Positions 1-8,260 of a stretch of DNA of 64,000 nucleotides are shown piece after piece (positions within the stretch are counted from its first letter, which is position 1; each line of letters starts with the position of its first letter). Source of the stretch: Myxococcales bacterium (lineage in GTDB: Bacteria; Myxococcota_A; Polyangia; Polyangiales; Polyangiaceae). A program made the translations under genes and the position numbers. The notes under the pieces were generated by a model. The model worked only from the letters and a program-made list of their open reading frames with translations. It made no database searches and was not told the origin of the DNA. The stretch is from assembly GCA_016703425.1 (NCBI GenBank), contig JADJCA010000011.1, positions 372,001-436,000 on the forward strand. Direction: 5' to 3'.

Positions 1-164
1 CCGCCAGCGAGCAGAAACCGCGGGCCCGCCATCGTGAACGGCGGGAGCGTCTCGAGAGCCACGCGCATCGCGAAGTAAGTCGAACCCCAGACGACGTAGA
101 CAGACAAGAGCGCGAGCGCGACGAGCGCGTTGCGCGGCGCGACCGGCTGCGTCGGCGCGGTCAT
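1..164 (-). CDS. EamA/DMT-family transporter, N-terminal part (truncated by window edge)
   Basis: Only the first 54 codons are in the window; the gene runs off the left edge. The translation starts MTAPTQPVAPRNALVAL and continues into a first transmembrane helix that ends in VVWGSTYFAMR. That is the hallmark start of EamA/RhaT drug-metabolite transporters (WGSxYxAxR). These inner-membrane exporters or permeases usually have ten helices. The substrate cannot be told from this fragment. It is divergent from the editing-domain gene at 399; the 234 bp between them shows no other gene. Confidence 0.8.
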   Translation of the reverse strand, partial: MTAPTQPVAPRNALVALALLSVYVVWGSTYFAMRVALETLPPFTMAGPRFLLAG

Positions 165-398
165 CGAATCACGGCGAAGAGCTCCGCCGAGAGCGGCTCC
201 CTGTCCTCACGCCACGGAGGTGCCTCCCGAACCGCGTCGACGGGCGCCGAACAGACTGAGCAGGGCTGTCGAACGCGGTGGCGATGGCGCCGACGGTAAG
301 CACGGCTCGCAGCATACTCGCTCCAGCGGGAGTGGAGCTCGAGCGTCGTGACGGGTCGCACGCTCGCGGTCGTCGCCGCCAAGACGTAACGTGCCTCC

Positions 399-800
399 AT
401 GCGCGTCCTCTTCCTCTACGCGGAACGATTTCGATTTCGGACGCACCACAAGGCGCTTGAGAGCGCCCCCGACGACGACCGCGACGTGACGGTGACGAAC
501 GCGGCGCTGGCTTTCGTCCACGCCGAGCCTGACGACGGCGCCGAGCAAGAGACGAAGCTCGTGAAGAACCTCAAGTGGGTCGCGGGGAAGTTCGAGTCCA
601 AGCGTTGCGTCCTTCACTACTTCGCTCACCTCGGCGAGGCGCGCCTCGAGGCGGAGGCTACGAGAGCGCTCCTTGAGCGCGTGCGGTCGCGCCTCTCGGG
701 TGCCGGCTATGAGGTCGTCGTCACACCCTTTGGGCACTTTTGCGATCTGGGGATTGAGCTCCCCGGTGACTCGATGGCGCGGATCTACAAGCAATTCTAG
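399..800 (+). CDS. Stand-alone threonyl-tRNA editing-domain protein (archaeal ThrRS type)
   Basis: This 133-residue protein matches the N-terminal editing domain of archaeal threonyl-tRNA synthetase (tRNA-Thr_ED family, D-Tyr-tRNA deacylase fold). What I see: a start MRVLFLYAERFRF, a central CVLHYFAHLGEARLEA segment (archaeal proteins have a similar YPYAHLS), and VVVTPFGHFCDLGIEL near the end (archaeal APFGWYKAFEI). The domain hydrolyses Ser mischarged on tRNA-Thr. There is no synthetase or anticodon-binding domain attached, so a free-standing trans-editing factor is inferred. Bacterial ThrRS normally uses an unrelated N2 editing domain, so this is unusual in a bacterium. A UUCGGG-loop hairpin follows the stop. 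Confidence 0.75.
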   Translation: MRVLFLYAERFRFRTHHKALESAPDDDRDVTVTNAALAFVHAEPDDGAEQETKLVKNLKWVAGKFESKRCVLHYFAHLGEARLEAEATRALLERVRSRLSGAGYEVVVTPFGHFCDLGIELPGDSMARIYKQF

Positions 801-814
801 CGGGCGAATCAGCC

Positions 815-834
815 TCGCCGCTTCGGGGCGGCGA
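815..834 (+). terminator. GC-rich hairpin after the editing-domain gene
   Basis: A perfect 7-bp stem (TCGCCGC / GCGGCGA) closes a six-base TTCGGG loop, 15 nt after the stop codon at 800. There is no T tract behind it. It may be a transcription terminator or an mRNA 3' stabiliser. Confidence 0.45.
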
Positions 835-939
835 AGGCCTGAGCTCATCCGCGGGGACGTGCAAGGCGTGCAGCTCAACCGCGTGGCTACCGGGACGCGA
901 CTTGACACCGGTGGGACGGCGGCGCAAAAGCATGGGTCC

Positions 940-1368
940 GTGTTTCGCAATGTTTTGTGGCTCATCGCCTTCGTCGTCGGCATGCTCGGCGTGAGCAGGT
1001 CGGCCACGACGAGCAGGCTGGCAATAACCGTCGCCGAAGCGGGCTCGCGAGCCGTGGTTTCGCAGGCGGCGGCCCGCCCCACGGCGGGGCAGCCTTCCCA
1101 ACGCGGGACGTTGCGCCACGCGCACCACGACGCCGGGTGCGATCAGACCGGGGAGGTCGAGGCCGACGACCTGGGCGAGGTCGACGACGCCGACCCCTTT
1201 GGTCCGGCAAACGGAGTCGACGACGAGGACGCCGAAGACGCCATGGTGGCCACGTGCCGCCTCGATCTCTCGCGCTTGCGTACCGAGACGCGACCTCAAC
1301 CGTGTTCCCTAGTGGCCGCACGCCCCGGAAGCCGCGACGTCGACATTCCGCCACCGCGGAGCGCCTAG
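940..1368 (+). CDS. Hypothetical exported acidic protein upstream of the metal-efflux operon
   Basis: I do not recognise a family. The frame from a GTG start encodes 142 residues with an N-terminal hydrophobic stretch (MFRNVLWLIAFVVGMLGV) that looks like a signal peptide or anchor. A His-containing segment (HAHHDAGC) and a strongly acidic centre (EVEADDLGEVDDADPF) follow. Third-position GC is high in the acidic part, which favours coding. The stop lies 54 nt before the outer-membrane efflux gene. Small His/Asp-rich exported proteins often accompany metal-efflux operons, so a metal-related role is possible but only inferred. The frame also stays open upstream of the GTG, so the start is uncertain. 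Confidence 0.45.
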   Translation: MFRNVLWLIAFVVGMLGVSRSATTSRLAITVAEAGSRAVVSQAAARPTAGQPSQRGTLRHAHHDAGCDQTGEVEADDLGEVDDADPFGPANGVDDEDAEDAMVATCRLDLSRLRTETRPQPCSLVAARPGSRDVDIPPPRSA

Positions 1369-1422
1369 CTTCAGGTCACTCTCGGGCCGCGTTCGGCCCT
1401 GAGCAGCGGTGGTTCGTCGGAG

Positions 1423-2685
1423 GTGCTGGTGTCTCTTATCCAACTGGGCATGAGTTGTGTCGTCGCCTTTGGGTTGACGTTGGTCGCCGCGGAAGCGCGC
1501 GCCGCCGACGAGGGCCCGGTGTCGTTGACGCTAGCCGAGAGCCTCGCCCGCGCCGAGGCGCAGGCGCCGGAGGTCATCATGGCAGGCCACGAGCTGCGCG
1601 ACGCAGCGGCGCGCCGCGTCGGCGCTGGCCTCATATTGCCCTCAAACCCCCGGCTCTCGGTCGACGCGCGACCCGTGCTCCGAGGCGGCTCGCTGAGCGA
1701 CGTCGGCTACGCCGCGACGGCAGACATGCTCTTCGAACCTGGCGGAGCGCCTAGGGCTCGCGTCGAAGAGGCCGACCGCTTCAAGAGCCTGGCGCAGTCG
1801 GAGCTCCGCATCCACCGACTCTCGGCTCGAGCGCGAGCGTTCTCCGCGTACCTTCGCGCCCTCATCGCCGAGCAGCGTGTGAGGGAGTCGCGCGCCGCTG
1901 TAGAGCTAGGGGAGCGCGTTCTCAGCGCCTCCCGCGACCGAGCCGACGCGGGCGCGTCCGGTGACATCGAACGCAGCCTGGCGGAGAGCGAACTCGGTCT
2001 GTCCCGTGCCTCGCTCAGCGCCGAGGAGCAACGGCAGTTCGACTACGTCATGGACCTTCGCGATGCGATGGACCTTCCGGCCGACACGGGCGTCACGCTG
2101 ACGACGCCCCTCACGGACCCGCAGCCCGTGCCTCCGCCGGCAACGCTGGTGCCGAAGGCCGTCTCGTCGCGCGCCGATCTCGATACGATTCGCCGTCGCA
2201 TCGACCTCTTGCTGGCAACGGAGACGCGCCTCGAACGGGAGACCTTCCCGAAGGTCGGAGGCTACGTGGGCGTCGACGCGACGCCACTGTCACCCATGGT
2301 GGGCATCGTCGGGGTGTCCGTAGAGCTACCGGTGGCGCAGCGGAACCAGGGGCCACTCGCGCGCACCGCAGCCCAAAGGACCGGCGAGGAAGAGCACCTC
2401 GTGCTGGAGGCGCGCCGCATCGTGCGCGAGGTCTACGCGACGCACGCGATCTTCGAGGCGCGGAGGCGGGAGCTCGGCATCTTGACGATCACGGCCCTGC
2501 CGGCGGCGGAACGCACGCTGGTGCTCGTCGAGAGCGGCTGGCGCTCCGGCCGCTTCGACATTTTTCGCGTCGTGAGCGCGGCACGCGACCTCGCGCGTGT
2601 CCGCACCGCGCGGCTCGACGCGCTCGAAACGGCTTGGCTCGCGCGCATCGCCATTGACCGCGCCGTTGGAGGACTCGAACCATGA
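1423..2685 (+). CDS. TolC/CusC-family outer-membrane efflux protein of an RND metal pump
   Basis: This 420-residue protein begins with a signal peptide (MLVSLIQLGMSCVVAFGLTL, cleavage likely after AEARA). It then has the OEP pattern: LTLAESLARAEAQAPEV near residue 38, long alternating helices, and a second repeat around residue 250 starting RADLDTIRRRIDLLLATE. It would form the trimeric outer-membrane channel of a tripartite efflux pump. The stop overlaps the adaptor start by 4 bp, which implies translational coupling. ATG at 1450 is an alternative start with a tidier signal peptide. Function follows from family and operon context; the metal is not determinable. Confidence 0.85.
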   Translation: MLVSLIQLGMSCVVAFGLTLVAAEARAADEGPVSLTLAESLARAEAQAPEVIMAGHELRDAAARRVGAGLILPSNPRLSVDARPVLRGGSLSDVGYAATADMLFEPGGAPRARVEEADRFKSLAQSELRIHRLSARARAFSAYLRALIAEQRVRESRAAVELGERVLSASRDRADAGASGDIERSLAESELGLSRASLSAEEQRQFDYVMDLRDAMDLPADTGVTLTTPLTDPQPVPPPATLVPKAVSSRADLDTIRRRIDLLLATETRLERETFPKVGGYVGVDATPLSPMVGIVGVSVELPVAQRNQGPLARTAAQRTGEEEHLVLEARRIVREVYATHAIFEARRRELGILTITALPAAERTLVLVESGWRSGRFDIFRVVSAARDLARVRTARLDALETAWLARIAIDRAVGGLEP

Positions 2686-3896
2686 GTGGTGAAGCCGGTA
2701 ACCCGACAACCAAGAGCCGCGGCCTCGTGAGCGTGGGCGTCCCCAGTCCACGCGCTCGGGTATTGCGAGTGGTTGCGGTGGCGAGCCTGGTGATCGGCGT
2801 CGGCCTTGCGGTCATGGTCGCGCTCAAGAAGACCAAGGTCCCCGACGCCTCTGTAGCGCCACCGCGAGACGTGGCACGTCTCGACGGGAAGTGGATCCGC
2901 TTCTCCAAAGAATTCGCGCTCCGCGCCGGCATTGAATCGGCCGTCGTCGAGCAGGCGTCTTTGGAGCCGACCATCAGCGTCACGGGCGCCGCAACATTCG
3001 ACCCGGAGGCCGTCGCGGCTGTTGGCGCCCGAATCGCCGGGCGCGTCCGCAAGGTGGTGAAGTACCCTGGCGACGCCGTGAAGCGGGGCGAAGTGCTTGC
3101 GGAGCTGGAGAGCGCCGAGCTAGGCCAGGCGCAAGCGGCGGTGTTGTCTGCGCGGGCTCACGTGGAGGCCGCGACGGCGAACGAGGCCCGCGAGAAGCAG
3201 CTCGCCGAGGCCCGTGTTTCGTCGATGCGTGACTTCGAGCTTGCGCGCGCCACAGCGCAAGCGACACGAGCCGAACTTCACGCGGCGGAGCAGAAGGTGC
3301 GCGCGCTGGGTGGCGCTGGCGGCGGCGAAATCGGTGTCATGGCGCTGACGTCACCGATCGACGGCAAGGTCGTCGAGCTGCGCGCGTCACGCGGTCAGTC
3401 TGTGGAGCCCAGCCACACCGTCTTCAAGGTCGCCGACATCCGCTCGTTGTGGATCGAGTTGGCCGTCTTCGAGCGAGAGCTGGGCCACGTTCGCCGTGGC
3501 GACGTCGTCGAGATGTCGCCACAGACAAACACGCAGATGCTCGTGCGCGGGAAGGTCGCCCACGTTGGAGACATCATCGACCTCGACACGCGAAGCGCGC
3601 AGGTGCGCGTCGAGATCGACAATCGAGAAGAGAAGCTTCGGCCTGGGCAGTCCGTGATCGCGAGGATCCACACGCAGACGGCGCCGCTATCGGTCGTCGT
3701 CCCACGAGACGCGGTCACCACAGTAGACGGCAAAGCCACGGTGTTCTTGGTGCACGAGGAGACGGCCGTTGAGCCCCGCGCGGTGATCGTCGGCTCGCGC
3801 GACGGAACCCGCGTCCAGATCAAGCAAGGTCTGGAGGTTGGCGAGCGAGTCGTGGTGAAGGGCGTCTTCGCGCTCAAGTCCGAGGTCTTTCGATGA
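2682..3896 (+). CDS. Periplasmic adaptor (membrane fusion) protein, CusB/CzcB type
   Basis: This 404-residue protein has one N-terminal membrane anchor (about residues 29-46, VVAVASLVIGVGLAVMVAL). Next come a lipoyl/barrel-sandwich half (GRVRKVVKYPGDAVKRGE), a coiled-coil hairpin rich in Ala, Arg and Glu, the second lipoyl half (LTSPIDGKVVELRAS) and a beta-barrel (VFKVADIRSLWIELAVFE). The C-terminal domain contains VVPRDAVTTVDGK. This is the canonical order for adaptors linking the inner-membrane RND pump to the outer-membrane channel. It overlaps the preceding gene by 4 bp and sits 22 bp before the pump gene. I saw no metal-binding Met or His cluster at the N terminus. Confidence 0.88.
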   Translation: MSGEAGNPTTKSRGLVSVGVPSPRARVLRVVAVASLVIGVGLAVMVALKKTKVPDASVAPPRDVARLDGKWIRFSKEFALRAGIESAVVEQASLEPTISVTGAATFDPEAVAAVGARIAGRVRKVVKYPGDAVKRGEVLAELESAELGQAQAAVLSARAHVEAATANEAREKQLAEARVSSMRDFELARATAQATRAELHAAEQKVRALGGAGGGEIGVMALTSPIDGKVVELRASRGQSVEPSHTVFKVADIRSLWIELAVFERELGHVRRGDVVEMSPQTNTQMLVRGKVAHVGDIIDLDTRSAQVRVEIDNREEKLRPGQSVIARIHTQTAPLSVVVPRDAVTTVDGKATVFLVHEETAVEPRAVIVGSRDGTRVQIKQGLEVGERVVVKGVFALKSEVFR

Positions 3897-3918
3897 TGAA
3901 GCGACGAAACGCCGCCCG

Positions 3919-6900
3919 ATGTTAACAAGCCTCATCGAAATATCGGTCCGCTTCCGGATCATGGTGCTCACCCTCTTCGTCGTCCTCCTCGCGGCCGGCG
4001 GATGGGCCGCCACCACACTTCCGATCGACGCCATCCCTGACGTGTCCACGACTCAGGTCTCGGTGCTCACCGAGGCGCCGGGCCTCTCTCCCATCGAGAT
4101 TGAGCGCACCGTGACGTTCCCCATGGAGGCGGCGCTCAACGGAACCCCCAACCTGGTAGAACTTCGCTCTGTTTCGCGCTCAGGCCTCTCGGCAGTGACC
4201 GTCATCTTCAAAGACGGAACAGACCTCTGGCTCGCGCGCCAGATCGTGTTGGAGCGCGTGCGGAGCGTTGAATCCGACCTGCCAAAGATTGCGAAGAAGC
4301 CCGAACTGTCTCCCGTCTCGGGAGGCCTCGGCGAGATCTACCAGTTCGTGGTTCGCTCCGACCAGCACTCGCCGACCCAGCTGCGAACGATCCTCGATTG
4401 GGAGGTGCTGCCAAAGCTCCGAAGCGTTCCCGGCATCATCGAGGTCAACACGATGGGAGGCGACCTCAAGCAGTACCAGGTGCTGATCGATCGTGGTCGC
4501 CTCCGGGCCCATGAGATGACACTTCGCGAGGTAGCGAGCGCCCTCGAAAGCTCGAACCTGAGCGTCGGTGGCGGCTATCTAGACCGCAGCAGCGAGTCCT
4601 TCTCGCTGACCGGCGTCGGTCTCTTGCGCAACGAGGAAGAGATCGGCAACGTCGTCTTGCGAACCGGCCGCGATGGCACGCCGCTTCTCGTCAAGAACGT
4701 CGCGACCGTGCGCGTCGGGGCGGCCCTCCGTCACGGCGTCATCACCCGCGATGGCGAGGGCGAAGCCGTTACCGGCATCGTGATGATGCTCGTAGGCGCC
4801 AACAGCCGCGACGTCGTTCATGCGGTGAAGCGGCGTGTCGTCGAGATCCAAAAGACCCTCCCGCCGGGCGTGATCATCGACCCGATCTACGACCGCTCCG
4901 ACTTCGTGGGACGCACCCTTTCGACCGTCATGAAGAACCTCGTGGAGGGGGTCCTGGTCGTGACGTTCGTGCTGGCGCTCCTCTTGGGCACGGTGCGTGG
5001 CGCGCTGGTCGTCGTCGCCGGCATCCCAGCGTCGATGGCCATCGCGCTCTTTGGCATGCACCTCTTCGGCGTCACCGGCGACCTGATGAGTCTCGGCGCC
5101 ATCGACTTCGGGTTCCTCGTCGACGGTCCCATCGTCATCCTAGAAGCGGTGATGGCAGCGGCGTCCGGCGCGCAGCTCGCATCGGCGGCCCGCGCGCGCG
5201 CCTATGCCAAGATCGCAGCCTCGGTGGCTCGGCCCGTCGCGTTCGCTGTGGCGATCATCATGCTGGTGTACCTGCCATTGCTCACGCTCGAAGGGATCGA
5301 GGGCAAGATGTTTCGGCCTATGGCCGTGACCATGGCCTGCGCGCTCTTCGGCGCTCTCGTCTACTCCGTTCTCTTCTTCCCGGCACTCCTTGTGACCTTC
5401 GTGCCGCCGCCGAAGAAGGGCGGCGCGACCTGGCTCTCGCGGCTCGAGGAGGCCTACGGCGAAACGCTGCGGCGCGCTATTGGGATGCGCTGGGTACTCT
5501 TGGGCGCGTTCACCGTCGCGCTCGCCGGCGCTGTCCTTCTCCTGGCGCGCGCCGGCGCAGACTTTCTGCCTCGCATCGAAGAAGGCGACGCCGTCGTCAC
5601 CATTCGCCGTGCCCCATCGATGAGTCTGGCTCAAGCGAAGGAGCTCGACCTTGCCGCCGAGCGCGTCCTCAGGCGCTTCCCCGAGGTCGTCACCTCGCTG
5701 GCCATGACGGGCCGCGCCGAGGTGGCCATCGACCCGGTGGGCAACGACAACACCGACATCTTCGTCCACTTGAAGCCCAAGGAGCAGTGGACCACGACGC
5801 CAGATTTCGACGAGCTCTCGACGCGCATCAAGAACGCCATCGAGTCCGACGTGCCGGGCACGTTCGTTTCCGTCTCGCAACCGATCGAGGACAAGACAAA
5901 CGAGCTCATCTCCGGTTCACGCGCCGACGTACAGATCGCCCTGTTTGGCGACGAGCTGACCGAGCTCAAGAAGCTCAGCGAGGCGGTCGGCGGCGTGGCC
6001 CGCACCGTCCGTGGTGCCGGCGACGTGCGCGTCGAGCGCGTTCTTGGTGCTCCGACGATCGCGGTCCGCCCGGACCGCGGTCGCCTCGCTCGATACGGCG
6101 CCTCCGTGGAGGACGTCCTGTCGGTCGTGCAAGCGGCACGCGTGGGCATTCCTGTCGGCCTCATCTACGAGGGACAGCGCCGCTTTGACCTCAGGCTCTT
6201 CGTGCCGCCCCGCTCCTCGACGCCGGAGGCCATGGGAGAGCTCTTCGTCGAGGCGGGGGGAACGACGGTACCGCTCTCCGAGGTGGCAACGGTTGAGGAG
6301 ACCGAAGGCCCAACGCAGATCCGACGAGAAGCGCTGACGCGAACGGTCCGCGTAGAGGTGAACCTGAGGGACGCGACCTCGTCTCATGGGTCGCCGAGGC
6401 CCGCGCACGTGTTGCCAATGAGGTCTCCTTGCCGCCGGGCTACGAGATCTCGTGGGGTGGGCAATTCGAGAATTTCGAGCGCGCCAAGAAGCGCCTCGCG
6501 GTTGTCGTTCCCATGGCCCTCGTGATCATCTTCGGCATGCTCCTGTGGATGTTCGGCGAGACGCGCTACGCGGTAAGCGTCTTCGTCGTGGTGCCCTTCG
6601 CGCTCGTCGGCGGCATCCTCGGGCTCGTGACGCGAGGGCTGTCGTTCAGCATCCCGGCCGCCGTCGGCTTCATCGCGCTAGCCGGGGTTTCGGTCCTCAA
6701 TGGGGTGGTGCTGGCAAGCGAAGTGAAGCGGCGCTTCGAGCACGGCGCGACGGCATGGGACGCCACCGTCGAGGGATCTGTTCACTCGATGCGTGCAGTC
6801 CTCACGACGGGCGCGGTGGCGGCACTCGGCTTCCTGCCGATGGCCATCGCGACCGGCGCCGGGGCCGAAGTGCAGCGCCCCCTCGCGACGGTCGTCATCT

Positions 6901-7076
6901 CGGGCATCTTCATGTCAACCGCGCTCACGATGTTCCTCCTGCCAGGCCTCATCGAGGTCGCCCTCCGGGCCAAGCGCGAGGAGTTCAAACCCATCACGAG
7001 CGTGATGCCGCCGTCGCAGCGGCAACCGGGCAAGTACGTGCCGCCGGACGATGCCGACCTGGGTGCCAAGCGCTAG
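3919..7076 (+). CDS. CusA/CzcA-family heavy-metal RND efflux pump, interrupted by a 1-base frameshift
   Basis: Two frames together give a full-length pump of about 1050 residues. The first frame starts MLTSLIEISVRFRIM and holds the HME-type relay segment GAIDFGFLVDGPIVILEAV, with both Asp and the Glu present. It runs through the periplasmic domains to RTVRVEVNLR. Correct sequence then continues in another frame with VANEVSLPPGYEISWGG through TM7-12 to the stop at 7076. Restoring one G in the GGG run at 6368-6370 rejoins the frames (NLRGRDLVSWVAEAR). The rest is intact, so either an assembly deletion or a very recent mutation fits. It is the proton-driven inner-membrane pump of the operon. Metal specificity is not visible. 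Confidence 0.85.
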
Positions 7077-7143
7077 CTAGACCGGTTCACATTCACACGA
7101 TGCGAGGCTGGGGCTCTAGACCGTCACGCACAAGCCGTTCCGG

Positions 7144-8130
7144 CTACGTGCCCGGTCTCAGCCGATAGACAATCGCCACGACGACCACGACCCACAGGAC
7201 CAGGTTCAAGACGAAGGGCACGTCGCGGAGCATCTCTTGCGTGGGGCTCTCGCTCTTGAGGCCGCGACCGCCGCGACCCGACACGAGGTACAAGAAGCGC
7301 AAGATCCCGAAGACCGTGAACGGCGCCGTGATCCACAAGAGCTTCGAGTTGAAGAACAGCTGCGTCGCCGGATCGAGCGTGTAGGCCACGTAGGTGACGA
7401 CGGTGGCGCCGCCGGCGAGACCCAGGGCGACGTTGAGCGCCCCCGGCGTGTAGGCCTCGAGGGCCGCGCGCTGCTTGCCGGCATTCTCATTGGCCAGCTC
7501 GTGGCGACGCTTGCCGAACCCCAAGAAGAGCGCCAACAGCGCGGTCGACGCGAGCATGTAGAGGCTCGGCGTCACGTTCGTCGCGAGGCCGCCGGCGACG
7601 ACGCGAAGGACGAAGCCGAAGGCAATCAGTCCCACGTCGAGGTAGGCGACCTTCTTGAGCTTGAACGTGTAAGCCAGGTTCTCGACGAAATAGACGAGCG
7701 CCACGACGCCGAACATTGCGTTCAGCAAGAACGCCATCCCCAGCGAGACCACCACGAGCAAGACGGCCATGGTGCGGGCGAGGCTCTCGGGCACTTCGCC
7801 GCTCGCGATGGGGCGCTCTCGCTTCACCGGGTGAACCCGATCGGCCTCGACGTCCACGAGGTCGTTGATCGTGTAAACGGCGCCCGCCAAGAGGCAGAAC
7901 ACCGCTGTTGCCGCCAGCGCCTTGCCGGTGACGGCGAGGTTCAGAGCGGGCCCCACGGGCGTGCTCAAGAACACGCTCTTGTGGAAGAACATCGGAGCGA
8001 GAACGAAGAGGTTTTTCACCCACTGGTGAGGCCTCACCGTCCGGACGAGCCCGGCGATCACGGCGGCACCATAGCGCTTTCGACGAACCCCGTCTCGTTT
8101 CCTTCTGTCGGCAGCCGCGCCAGAGCCCAT
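7144..8130 (-). CDS. UbiA-family prenyltransferase, decaprenyl-phosphate phosphoribosyltransferase-like
   Basis: This 328-residue polytopic membrane protein carries the first Asp-rich motif NDLVDVEADRVHPVKRERP, followed by IASGEV. It also has the second-loop pattern YLDVGLIAFGFVLRVVAGG. The combination HPxKRxRPIASG with DVGxxAxGFVLR is typical of the subgroup that transfers phosphoribose to polyprenyl phosphate (Rv3806c-like) rather than of ubiquinone or haem O synthases. The product would feed cell-envelope glycan synthesis. Around nine helices are apparent. The first 25 residues are polar and Arg-rich, so an internal start just before AVIAGLVRTVRPHQWVKN is possible. It is convergent with the efflux operon. 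Confidence 0.8.
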   Translation of the reverse strand: MGSGAAADRRKRDGVRRKRYGAAVIAGLVRTVRPHQWVKNLFVLAPMFFHKSVFLSTPVGPALNLAVTGKALAATAVFCLLAGAVYTINDLVDVEADRVHPVKRERPIASGEVPESLARTMAVLLVVVSLGMAFLLNAMFGVVALVYFVENLAYTFKLKKVAYLDVGLIAFGFVLRVVAGGLATNVTPSLYMLASTALLALFLGFGKRRHELANENAGKQRAALEAYTPGALNVALGLAGGATVVTYVAYTLDPATQLFFNSKLLWITAPFTVFGILRFLYLVSGRGGRGLKSESPTQEMLRDVPFVLNLVLWVVVVVAIVYRLRPGT

Positions 8131-8260
8131 GCGGGGCGGTCCCCAACGGGCCCGCCGCGGCTGTGCGGCCTTCGTCGAACCTGCGCACCGAGGTCCCTCG
8201 CGCAGCGACGCGCTTGGTGCTTTGCCGAAGGCTCGTTACTGTCTGTGCGTGTTTTCCTCG

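Noticed and set aside
721..1299. A 192-codon minus-strand frame upstream of the efflux operon
   Set aside because: No signal peptide or domain. The plus-strand frame has a better signal-like start and higher third-position GC, though even that is uncertain.
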